64,000 nt of DNA from Gammaproteobacteria bacterium (GTDB lineage Bacteria > Pseudomonadota > Gammaproteobacteria > Pseudomonadales > UBA5518). Made by a program: the position numbers and the translations under genes. A model generated the notes under the pieces. The model ran no database searches. It was not told the origin of the DNA and saw only the letters and a program-made list of their open reading frames with translations. The stretch covers positions 1 through 64,000 of the forward strand of contig JADIYI010000008.1 in NCBI GenBank assembly GCA_016705365.1, given 5' to 3'. Shown here in pieces: positions 1-8,684 of this stretch (its first letter is position 1; every line of letters begins with the position of its first letter).

Positions 1-1599
1 GATGCTCGGCCAGGCGCAGCGTCAATGCCACGATGGTCAGCGTCGGATTGGCATGCCCGGCGGTGGCAAACACCGAACTGCCGCCCACGAACAGGTTGGC
101 AAGCCCGTGCACCCTGCAGTTGCGGTCCACCACACCTTCCCGCACATCGTCACTCATGCGCGTCGTGCCCATATGGTGCGAGGCGTCGGTGAACTGGAGT
201 TCCGCCGCGCTTTCCGGGCTGGTCTCCATGGCCCGATGCCGCATTCCTCCACCGAGCTGCCGATCAACTGGTGCAAATGACGAACACTGTGGCGCTCCGC
301 TTCGCCGACCCGCCAGTCCAGCCTCAGCATGTTCATGCCGAGGGCGTCACGCTTGTCGCTCAGCATCACCCTGCTGTCGCGATCGGGCACCTGCTCGCAG
401 AAATTGATCAGCGTCAGGTGGCCAACCGAGCGGTTCTTGCGCACCTTTCTCTTGAGCATCGCATAGGGCCGATACAGGAAGTGGGGCATGATTTCCTTTG
501 GCGTAAGAAGATAGATGAGGTCGCGCGCGCCGCTGGTGTCGATCCGGGACAGACTCGTGCGCTTACCCGCATAACCGTGGCGCAACAGGACTTTCATCAC
601 GTTGATCGAGCGCCCGTACTGCTTCTCGGCCATTTCCGAAAGCGCGGGCTCCAGGCTGACATAGCTGTTGAGCACCCGGGCCTTGCGCTGCTCCTGTTCG
701 GACAGGGCGATGCCCAGCTGGAACTTGCCGTCAGCCAGCGGGATGCCGGTCAGGCACGGCAGGCTGACCGAATCATTGACGCGAATGCGCCCGTGGATCG
801 CCCGCGGGTGATCAAGAAAATAGCGCCCGACCACGTCGTGCTGATTGCCCAGCCCCTGCGGGTGCTGGCGGCGCGAGACCAGCAGCAGCCGTGCATTTTC
901 CAGGCCGCCGCTGGCAAGAACAAAAGTACGCGCGCGTGCCGTGAGCTGCTTTCCCTCGAGCGTGCGTACCGCCAGGTGCTCGACCGCGCACCCATCCGGC
1001 GTCGGAACGATCTCGGTCACATTGGCGTTGAGATAGACATCGATACTGCGGCTCCTGCGCAGCGCGGTCTTGTTGACCTTGCCGAAGCGCATGGGCTTGA
1101 TGCCCCAGAGCGCGACGGTCGGATCCAGTTCCTCGGCGACGAACAGCTGTTTTTCCCTGGGTTCGATATGCGGAACCGAGTCAACGGCGGTAAAACGGCT
1201 GAAGGCCGGCACCCCGAGCACTCTTTCGGCGTGCTGGTAATAGGGTTCGAGCTCTTCATAACTCAAGGGCCAGCCGCTGTTCGGAACCCAGTCGCGTTTG
1301 AGGAAATCGATGCGGCTCATGCGCATGTTGCGCCCGGCCCACAGGTTGCAGCTGCCGCCGAAATAGCGCGCCCGCGACATGAAATTCTCGCGGATCGGGT
1401 AGCCCTCGTTCTGCAGATCGTAGAGCGACTGCACCTTCTCGTCCGGATGGTAATCACCGCTCTCCAGCAGGCAGATGCGCAAGCCCGATTCCTCTAGGGC
1501 GCGCGCCAGCGTGATGCCGGCCGCGCCGGCACCGACGATGCAGATATCGGCATCGAGCGTGGCGCCGTCGGCAAGCTGATTTGCCCGGATGATAGCCAT
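1..1599 (-). CDS. GMC-family oxidoreductase, frameshifted and cut by window edge
   Basis: FAD-dependent glucose-methanol-choline oxidoreductase, expected to oxidise an alcohol or sugar hydroxyl; the substrate cannot be read from the sequence. The N-terminus has the Rossmann FAD motif GAGAAG at about residues 23-28 and a GGSCNLWAG-type segment near residue 80. The opening frame runs to about base 231 and then turns into low-complexity residues. The next frame (ATG at 229) carries the missing C-terminal domain with HHMGTTRM, NLFVGGSSVF and TAGHANPT, the last holding the active-site His/Asn region. One missing base at a GGG run (about 232-234) would rejoin the two. The protein continues past base 1. 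It is the last visible gene of the leftward glycan operon, 15 bases after the GT2 gene. A sequencing error or a real inactivation are both possible. Confidence 0.85.
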
Positions 1600-1614
1600 G
1601 AACCGCCTCCGGAC

Positions 1615-2562
1615 TCAGGCAGTCTTGCGATCGATGCGCCTGATGAGCTTGTCGACTTCGGAGGGCTGATAGGAGGCCGCGGCGATCATCTCGCCCAGCA
1701 GGCCGAAGATCAGCATCTGGATTCCGACGATGATCATCAATGTTCCCAGCATCAGCAGCGGGCGATCACCGATCCCCTTGCCCATGAACCAGAGAACCGC
1801 GAGGTAGCAGTTGACGAAGAAGCCGAGGGATCCGATAAGCGCACCTATGGGCCCGAAAAGATGCAGCGGGCGTTTGCGAAACGTCACCAGGAACAGGATC
1901 GTGAACAAATCGAGCGGGCCGCGGATAAAACGCTCGAGCCCGTACTTGGATTTGCCGTACTGGCGTGCCCGGTGCGAAACGGCGATCTCGCCGACGCGAA
2001 AGCCCTTCGCGTGCACGACCACCGGGATATAGCGGTACAACTCGCCGTAGACATCGAGGCCTTCGATCGTCTCGCGGCGATAGCACTTGAAGCCGCAATT
2101 GAAGTCGCGCAGATACAGCCCGCTGGAGCGCGAGGTCACGTAGTTGAACAGCTTCGACGGGATGGTCTTGCTGATCGGATCCTTGCGATTCTCTTTCCAG
2201 CCGGATACGAGATCAAAGCCCTGGTCCAGGGTTTCAAGGAAACGGGGTATTTCCTTGGGATCGTCCTGCAGATCGGCGTCCATGGTGAATATGATTTCGC
2301 CGCGCGCCACCTTGAAGCCCGCCTGCAGCGCGGTCGCCTTGCCAAAACAGCGGCGCATCTCGACCAGGATCACGGCCGGATCTTTCGCCGCGAGTTCACG
2401 GCAGAACTCCGTCGTGCCGTCGGTACTGCCATCATCGACAACGATGATTTCATAGGATTTGCCGAGCGCGGCAAATACATCGGTCAATTCCTGGTGCAGG
2501 TGCGGAATGCTGTCCCGCTCGTTGAGTGCCGGGATGACCACGGAGATATCTGGATTTGTCAT
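1615..2562 (-). CDS. GT2 glycosyltransferase, polyprenyl-phosphate sugar transferase type
   Basis: Family 2 glycosyltransferase of the DPM1/GtrB/ArnC type, which transfers a sugar from a nucleotide donor to a polyprenyl phosphate at the inner membrane. The N-terminal GT-A domain begins with VVIPALNE (about residues 9-16), followed by VVDDGSTDGT and the metal-binding MDADLQDD (near 94-101). Two C-terminal hydrophobic segments (about 235-262 and 268-292) anchor it, as in GtrB-like enzymes. The length of 315 residues is normal. It lies between the SGNH hydrolase and the GMC oxidoreductase in the same orientation. The donor sugar is unknown. It could supply a lipid-linked sugar to decorate the exported glycan. 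Confidence 0.9.
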   Translation of the reverse strand: MTNPDISVVIPALNERDSIPHLHQELTDVFAALGKSYEIIVVDDGSTDGTTEFCRELAAKDPAVILVEMRRCFGKATALQAGFKVARGEIIFTMDADLQDDPKEIPRFLETLDQGFDLVSGWKENRKDPISKTIPSKLFNYVTSRSSGLYLRDFNCGFKCYRRETIEGLDVYGELYRYIPVVVHAKGFRVGEIAVSHRARQYGKSKYGLERFIRGPLDLFTILFLVTFRKRPLHLFGPIGALIGSLGFFVNCYLAVLWFMGKGIGDRPLLMLGTLMIIVGIQMLIFGLLGEMIAAASYQPSEVDKLIRRIDRKTA

Positions 2563-2645
2563 TTACGCCTCGAAAGCTCTTGACCCGCACATGTTATAGC
2601 GCATCAACCTGCCCTTGTAATGTTTTACCCTGCGAACAAAGCCAC

Positions 2646-3770
2646 TCACTGCGAACCTGGCGACGGCGATTCCTGCTCGTTGCGCGCCAGCCATTGCGCG
2701 ACCTGTTCCGCAATCAGCCGGTAACCCAGCGCATTCGGATGGCCGTCCGTGGGGAAAAACAGCATGTTCCCGGCCTCGGCGCTGGCCTGGAAAGCCGGTA
2801 TCAGTTGCAGGGTGGCGATATTGCGCTGCTCCAGCGCGGCACCGATCGCGACGGATGGGTGCGAAGGCGAACCCCCGGTGAACGGAAGATAGATGACTTC
2901 CTTGCCGGGTTCGAATACCACGAGCAGTTGGCCGCCATCGGCCTCAACGAGGCGCTGCAATTGCACCATGGAATCCATGACCAGCGTGAACACCGGGTTG
3001 CCGGGTTTGGCGTTGGCCGTCAATTGCTCCAGATATCCCGCATCCAGCCGGATGATTTCTTCGCCATCCCAGTCCAGCATCTCCGGGGCACTGGCCGGAT
3101 GCCGGGTCAACGCCTTGACGCCGATCCCCAGCAATTGCACCAGGTACAAATGCTTCTTTGCCGCATACTCCATGCGCCCGAGGAAATGCTCCAGGTCTGC
3201 CGCCTTCGGACGCCCGTAGTCGCGCCATTCCAGGTAATTTCCGCCCACGCCCGAGCGCTGCCATTGCTCGAATTGCTCCGCGTCCCAGAAGTCGTTGGCT
3301 GCAAAAAACCCCAGCACCACGATCCTGGGCTTGAGCGCACGCCCGAAGGTCTGGTAAATGCGCAGATACTGTTGCGGCGAGGCGCCGATCAACCCGAGAT
3401 TCACCACAGACTTGCCGGAAAGGCGGGCCAGTATCTGGGGCCATGCCTGCTCGATATCGACACCATAGCCAAATACCAGGGAGTCGCCGATAACGACGAT
3501 ATCCGCCTGCGAAGGCAACGGGCCCTTGTTGTGAAAGCCCAGCTCGTCGAGTTGATAGTGCTGGCTGAAGTCGCTTGTGCGAATCACCCCGGAACTGTCG
3601 GGCGCCTTCACATTGCCGATGAGCGGATGGGCAATGCCGCGGTCGTTCGCCGCGGTGCTGATCGCCAGCGGAAGCAGGGATGGGAACAAATGAAAAAGCA
3701 GCTCTGCCAGAGCGAGCGTCAGCAGCACGCTGGCAACGGTCAAAAAGCAGCCTTGAACGATTCCTTTCAT
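2646..3770 (-). CDS. Membrane-anchored SGNH/GDSL hydrolase-like protein
   Basis: An SGNH-fold protein, possibly an esterase or acyl-transfer enzyme acting on the glycan outside the cytoplasm. Residues 8-30 are a single hydrophobic helix that anchors or exports it. The SGNH blocks are visible: VIGDSLVFGYG with the candidate nucleophile Ser97, Gly in NLGLIGAS (124-131), Asn159 in GFFAANDF, and the Asp342/His344 pair in FPTDGHPN. All four catalytic positions are present, so activity is plausible. Its place among glycosyltransferases and the flippase suggests removal or transfer of an O-acyl group on the polymer. The substrate is inference. Confidence 0.8.
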   Translation of the reverse strand: MKGIVQGCFLTVASVLLTLALAELLFHLFPSLLPLAISTAANDRGIAHPLIGNVKAPDSSGVIRTSDFSQHYQLDELGFHNKGPLPSQADIVVIGDSLVFGYGVDIEQAWPQILARLSGKSVVNLGLIGASPQQYLRIYQTFGRALKPRIVVLGFFAANDFWDAEQFEQWQRSGVGGNYLEWRDYGRPKAADLEHFLGRMEYAAKKHLYLVQLLGIGVKALTRHPASAPEMLDWDGEEIIRLDAGYLEQLTANAKPGNPVFTLVMDSMVQLQRLVEADGGQLLVVFEPGKEVIYLPFTGGSPSHPSVAIGAALEQRNIATLQLIPAFQASAEAGNMLFFPTDGHPNALGYRLIAEQVAQWLARNEQESPSPGSQ

Positions 3771-3928
3771 GTCTTTACCAGCAGATGAAATGCAATATCA
3801 GCGAGCGAATTCACGCTTGAAACCATTGGCCCGGGCGGCATCCTCGCGCAAGCGATGAACGCCTCGGCATGGGCGGACGAAGCGGGCGGCAGGGGCACCC
3901 GAAACCAGACAAATTCAATACATTGGAA

Positions 3929-5206
3929 CTATAGCCCATTATGCCGACAGATCCCGGCAAAAAACGTTGCCGATGGCCGAGCGATACGAGCCTGCGTGGA
4001 ATAGTCCACTGCAACCAGCCCAAATCGCGGCTCCGTGCCCATGCTCCACTCGAAATTGTCCAGCAGACTCCAGTGAAGATATCCGAGCACCTGGAGTCCA
4101 TTGTCGAGCGCATTGGCAAGCACCTCGATGTGATCGTGCAAAAAACGGCATCGCAGCTCGTCGTCCCCGGTTGCAATACCGTTTTCGGTGATGAAAAGCG
4201 GCAGGCCCATGGCCGAATAGCGCTGCAGCACAGCGGCGAGCCCGCGCGGATAGATTTCCCAGCCCATGGAACTTCTCGGTCCGCCATCGGCATGATGTTC
4301 CAGCTTGCAGCTGCGCCCCAGCAACGCGCTCGGCCCCCCGCTCTCGAAGCGCACGCAACATCGGGTGTAGTAATTCAGCCCCACGAAATCGAGCTTGCGT
4401 CGCGACGAGCCCCTGGCCGCCAACCCGATCAATCCAAAAAACACCCGGTTGAATGCGATATCGCGAATCCGTGCCGCCATTCGATCCAGAAATCGCCCGG
4501 GATCGCAGGGTTCCATCCACAAGGCGTTGTGAGCGAACCCTGTCTTCGCATCCGGTTGCAACCGTTTTATGACATCGAACGCGGCGACGTGAGCCCTGGC
4601 CAGGTTGCGCAGCACCCTGCCCGCCTTCAGCCAGGACCTGAGTTGCAGTGGCGGCCATTCGCCATTGATGTAGGACTGCAGAACGTACACCGTGGGTTCG
4701 TTGATGGTCAGCCAGTATCCGACCGCTTCACCGATTTGTTGCACCACGTACGCCACAAAGCGGGCGAAGATTCTTGCGCTGTCGGCGCATTCCCAGCCCC
4801 CTCGGCGCAGAAACCAGGCAGGCAGCGTGAAATGATGAAGCGTGACAACGGGCTCGATGCCACGCGCCTTCAGCGCCCTGATGACGCGCCCATAATGTTC
4901 GATCGCAGCGGGATTCCACTGCCCGTCTTCCGGCTCGATGCGACTCCATTCAAGCGACAGGCGGTGACAGTTGTGCCCCAATGAGCGGGCCAGGTCGAAG
5001 TCCTGCTCGTAGAGTTCGTAGTGCCGGCAGCAGTCCCCGGAGGCAAAGGGCAAGCGCCCCGAACTCTCGTACTCCCACCAGTCATTCCAGCGGTTGCCGC
5101 CCTCCACCTGGTGACTGGCAGTGGCCGCACCCCACAGAAAACCTGCAGGAAAACGTCTTCGCCGGTTAGCGGAATCATCTGCAGCAGCGGACACCCGATC
5201 GTCCAT
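3929..5206 (-). CDS. GH1 family beta-glycosidase
   Basis: Glycoside hydrolase family 1 (beta-glucosidase/beta-galactosidase class), a retaining (beta/alpha)8 enzyme. FLWGAATASHQVEG lies at about 23-36. The acid/base is Glu170 in TINEP and the nucleophile is Glu341 in ITENG, with SLLDNFEW further on, so the active site looks intact. The chosen ATG at 5206 gives 425 residues, slightly short for the family; the frame is open further upstream but there it overlaps the flippase gene. It starts 17 bases after the flippase stop. No signal peptide is visible, so it is probably cytoplasmic, which is odd for a polymer-synthesis operon. It may trim lipid-linked oligosaccharides or recycle released disaccharides. 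Confidence 0.9.
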   Translation of the reverse strand: MDDRVSAAADDSANRRRRFPAGFLWGAATASHQVEGGNRWNDWWEYESSGRLPFASGDCCRHYELYEQDFDLARSLGHNCHRLSLEWSRIEPEDGQWNPAAIEHYGRVIRALKARGIEPVVTLHHFTLPAWFLRRGGWECADSARIFARFVAYVVQQIGEAVGYWLTINEPTVYVLQSYINGEWPPLQLRSWLKAGRVLRNLARAHVAAFDVIKRLQPDAKTGFAHNALWMEPCDPGRFLDRMAARIRDIAFNRVFFGLIGLAARGSSRRKLDFVGLNYYTRCCVRFESGGPSALLGRSCKLEHHADGGPRSSMGWEIYPRGLAAVLQRYSAMGLPLFITENGIATGDDELRCRFLHDHIEVLANALDNGLQVLGYLHWSLLDNFEWSMGTEPRFGLVAVDYSTQARIARPSATFFAGICRHNGL

Positions 5207-5223
5207 GGTCGAGCGGCTCACGC

Positions 5224-6678
5224 CTATTTCCACACCGCCAGCGGCTTGAGATCCTTTGCGCCAAGCTCCTTCATCAGCGCCAGCACACCCCCATAAAGCA
5301 GCATCAGCACAGACAGTTTGACTATCAACCACATTCCCGACGCATCGAACCGGGTACTGATTGCCGCAACCACGACGGTGGCGATCGTGGCGCGCACGAA
5401 TGTCAGCAGTTTCATCGGGGCGCCGAACCGGTAATGGATCCAGAACAGCGATGCCGCCGTACCGATTCCCAGGGTCAGCACAAACGCGATGGCGGCGCCC
5501 ACCGCTCCATATGGGGGTATGAGCAGCTCTCCGAGGACAAAGGAAACCGGTAGCAACCCGATCAGGCCAACCGTGACCTGGTAATATTTTCCGGCCGCGA
5601 TCATCGTGTGCAGCAGTGTATCCAGCAGGGAAAACAGACAGAAAGCCGTGAGCAACAGGGCCAGGAACTGGCCGCCGTCCGCATAGCTTTCGGAGAATAC
5701 GAAAACCATGATGGGCGTTGCATCGATTGCACCAAGCACGCACACGGGAAGCAGCAGCACATAGACGAAGCGGCAGGCCGCCTGGATGTTGCGCAGTGCC
5801 TGCGCGGCGTCCTGGCGAGCAAGAGCAAGCGAAACCGATGCCAGCACGACGCCGGTCAGGACAAAGGGTACGACGGTCGGCAGACGAGCCAGGTTCAAGG
5901 CTGCCACGTAAAACCCGATGGTCTCATTCGAGACATGGGATAGCCCCTTCAGCGACCACAGGTGCATCCATAGCAGCAGTTGCATGGTTCCACCGAATAT
6001 CCCGATCGGAATCGCAATTTCGATGATCGTCCTGCGCATTGGACCGGCAGGAAAAGCGATGGATATCGGGTACTTCACAAAGGCATAGAAGAGCGCGGCC
6101 ACCGTGGCCAGCACATTCACGATCAGCGCGGCTTCGACCGACATGCCCAGCAGAAGCAAGGAGGCAATACCGGCAAGTTTGGCAATGCTGTAGACAACCA
6201 GCGTCTTGCTCAGCGTGCCCAGCAGCAGATGCCCCTGCAGGATTCCCTGGTAGGCGAGATAAAGACCGTTGAACGGCAGATCCAGCACCGCGACACGAAA
6301 CAGCCAGGCGCCGTTGTCCCCGAGCTCGAAGAAATCGGCGACGAATGGTGCGAGTATCCAGCACAGGGCAAAAAGTACCAGCGAAACGATCAGCAGCATC
6401 GCAGATGCCAGCTGCACCACTACTTTAGGGTCGCTCGCCTCGGGTATCAACTTGGTTACGGCTCGTCGAATGCCCATGTCGCCCGCGACTTCCAGCCACA
6501 ACAGCAGGGACATGACCATCCCGTAGACGCCGTATTCGACCGGACCCAGTCCACGCGCCAGGATCACGGCTATCAGATAGCCGCTGACCATGAACAGGCC
6601 ACGCCCGATCAACAGTTGCACGGTGCCTCGCGCCGTCTCCAGACCCTCGGCGTGCGCCGTATCCTCCTGCCGGCTCAA
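5224..6678 (-). CDS. Polysaccharide flippase, Wzx/MATE-like
   Basis: Multi-spanning membrane protein of the polysaccharide-biosynthesis (Wzx/MOP) superfamily that flips lipid-linked repeat units across the inner membrane. It is almost wholly hydrophobic with about 12-14 segments. The first is preceded by RGTVQLLIGRGLFMVSGYL and followed by GPVEYGVYGMVMSLL, which is typical of this group. No ATG is available near the expected N-terminus. The TTG at 6678 overlaps the asnB stop (TTGA) and gives 484 residues; the next in-frame ATG at 6591 would remove part of the first helix. The open frame upstream lies inside asnB and is not believed. It is flanked by asnB and the GH1 gene. Confidence 0.88.
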   Translation of the reverse strand: MSRQEDTAHAEGLETARGTVQLLIGRGLFMVSGYLIAVILARGLGPVEYGVYGMVMSLLLWLEVAGDMGIRRAVTKLIPEASDPKVVVQLASAMLLIVSLVLFALCWILAPFVADFFELGDNGAWLFRVAVLDLPFNGLYLAYQGILQGHLLLGTLSKTLVVYSIAKLAGIASLLLLGMSVEAALIVNVLATVAALFYAFVKYPISIAFPAGPMRRTIIEIAIPIGIFGGTMQLLLWMHLWSLKGLSHVSNETIGFYVAALNLARLPTVVPFVLTGVVLASVSLALARQDAAQALRNIQAACRFVYVLLLPVCVLGAIDATPIMVFVFSESYADGGQFLALLLTAFCLFSLLDTLLHTMIAAGKYYQVTVGLIGLLPVSFVLGELLIPPYGAVGAAIAFVLTLGIGTAASLFWIHYRFGAPMKLLTFVRATIATVVVAAISTRFDASGMWLIVKLSVLMLLYGGVLALMKELGAKDLKPLAVWK

Positions 6679-8558
6679 ATGCCCAGACTCATCAGATGCT
6701 CCCGGACGGCAACAACGGTTTCTCCACGCATATTCAGTCTTCCCCAGATTTCCAGCGCCAACAGACTGAACATGCCATCGACATTGTCCGTCCACCGCGA
6801 TACGAGTTGATTCAGGCCGCGATTGTTCAACTGGAGCTGCTCGACGCAATAGCCGTCCTTGAAAAACTTCGGCTGCACCAGCGGGGTCATATAGTCCTGC
6901 AACGGCAGCGGGAACCCGAGCTTCTTGCGATACACGATGCTTCGTGGCAGATGCTGCACCGCGATCTCCTTCAGCAACCACTTGTCGTGCTTGCCGTGCA
7001 GGCGAGCGGACAGCGGCAGGTTGACGACGGTATCAACCAGCCGGTGATCAAGAAACGGCACCCGGCACTCGACCGAGGCGCCCATGCTCATGCGATCGAG
7101 CCGGCGCAGCAGTGGGGCCAGGTAATTGGTCATGTCGGCCAGCATGCCACCGAGCATGCCACGATCCACCTCGTTGCCGACGAAGTCATACGCACTGGTG
7201 CAGCGCTCCCGCAATTCCATGCGCGAGAACTTGTCGATGAACGAGGTCGTGTGCGACACCAGACCTTCGTAACCGGTAAATTCCGCGATCGCCACGTTCT
7301 CGGCGGCATAGCCCGCCATCACGATCAGGCGGCGCAGCCTGGCGGGCAGATAACCGACAAGTCTTTGCAGGCTGCGGTATTGGCCATAGCGGCGATAGCG
7401 ATGTGCATAGCCTCCGAACAGTTCATCGGCTGCCTCGCCCGACAGCAGCACCTTGACGCCGTGGGAGCGGGCAAATTCCGATATCAGGAGGAAATACACC
7501 GAGTTCGGATGGGTCAGCGGGTAATCGCTGTAATAGATCGCGCGCACCAGGTTGTCACGAAAACTCTGCCCGTCGGCCTGCAGGGTGAGGAGCCGGATGC
7601 CGAGCGAATCGGTCACCTGCTTCGCGAAACGGCTCTCGTCCTGGGCACCCGCGCCGGTAACCGAAACATTGAAAGCCAACAGGTCCTTGCGCCCGCGGGC
7701 CGCCACCGCGGTGATGAGGCTGGAATCAATGCCACCGCTGCACAGGGTGCCAACCGGAACATCACTGACCAGGCGATCCTCGACACCGGTGAGGACCAGG
7801 GCCTCGATCTCGCGCCGCAGCGCATCCGGCGCCAGTCGATCCAGACGTTCGTATTCCTGCCGCGTGACATGCGACTCGAGTGAATAATAAGGACGCGAAG
7901 CGGACACCACCCCATCGCGAATTTCCATCAGGTGGCCCGCCGGCACCGAACTGAAGCCCGAGTACAGGGTATCGGTCGGACCGAAATCGATGTTGCGGTA
8001 AAGCGACCATTCCATCAACTGCTGCCAGTTGACCTGGCACTGACCGGACACCGCCACCAGCGACTTGAGCTCCGAGGCAAACAGCAGGTGCGATCCCTGC
8101 TGCGTGTAGTACAGCGGCTTCTTGCCAAAGCGATCGCGCACCAGCACCAGGCTTTGGTCCTGTGGCTTGTAGATTGCGAAGGCAAACATGCCGACGAAGC
8201 GATCGAGACACTGCTCGCCCCACTCCAGCCATGCGTGCAGCACCACTTCGGTGTCCGTTCTGGAGTGCAGGCCGTGACCGCGCGCGATCAACTCTTCGCG
8301 GATTCCGGCGAAGTTGTAGATTTCGCCGTTGAACACGATCCACGCCCCGGATTCGGGATCGTGCATCGGCATGTGCCCGGCCGCGCTGAGGTCAATGATG
8401 CTCAATCGGTTGGAACCGATCGTCACCCGCCCCATCGATTCGGTTCCGGTGTCATCCGGTCCGCGGTGGGTCTGGATCGCGCACATTTTCGCGACGATAT
8501 CAGTGTGCCCGTCTTCACAGTTCGCGACGAAACAATACAGTCCGGCTATACCGCACAT
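6675..8558 (-). CDS. asnB: Asparagine synthetase-like glutamine amidotransferase
   Basis: Class II glutamine-dependent amidotransferase of the AsnB family. Met1 is followed by Cys2, the N-terminal nucleophile after Met removal, in MCGIAGLY. RLSIIDLS and FNGEIYN mark the glutaminase domain, and SGGIDSS at about 274-280 is the ATP-pyrophosphatase loop of the synthetase domain. The length of 627 residues is usual. In the middle of a glycan operon it may amidate a sugar carboxylate (uronamide formation) rather than make free asparagine; such AsnB paralogues are common in O-antigen and EPS loci. The sequence does not settle which. It overlaps the flippase start by four bases, implying coupled translation. 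Confidence 0.9.
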   Translation of the reverse strand: MCGIAGLYCFVANCEDGHTDIVAKMCAIQTHRGPDDTGTESMGRVTIGSNRLSIIDLSAAGHMPMHDPESGAWIVFNGEIYNFAGIREELIARGHGLHSRTDTEVVLHAWLEWGEQCLDRFVGMFAFAIYKPQDQSLVLVRDRFGKKPLYYTQQGSHLLFASELKSLVAVSGQCQVNWQQLMEWSLYRNIDFGPTDTLYSGFSSVPAGHLMEIRDGVVSASRPYYSLESHVTRQEYERLDRLAPDALRREIEALVLTGVEDRLVSDVPVGTLCSGGIDSSLITAVAARGRKDLLAFNVSVTGAGAQDESRFAKQVTDSLGIRLLTLQADGQSFRDNLVRAIYYSDYPLTHPNSVYFLLISEFARSHGVKVLLSGEAADELFGGYAHRYRRYGQYRSLQRLVGYLPARLRRLIVMAGYAAENVAIAEFTGYEGLVSHTTSFIDKFSRMELRERCTSAYDFVGNEVDRGMLGGMLADMTNYLAPLLRRLDRMSMGASVECRVPFLDHRLVDTVVNLPLSARLHGKHDKWLLKEIAVQHLPRSIVYRKKLGFPLPLQDYMTPLVQPKFFKDGYCVEQLQLNNRGLNQLVSRWTDNVDGMFSLLALEIWGRLNMRGETVVAVREHLMSLGI

Positions 8559-8684
8559 CTGATCACGACCTTGTGGGTTCTGGAGTCATGTTGAAACAGT
8601 TCTTCACGCCCGGCTTGCCAGCCACGGCGTGCTCATATCGCTCGAAGCCTGACCGGTTGCGCGCAGTTGCAGGCAGGGGCATAT

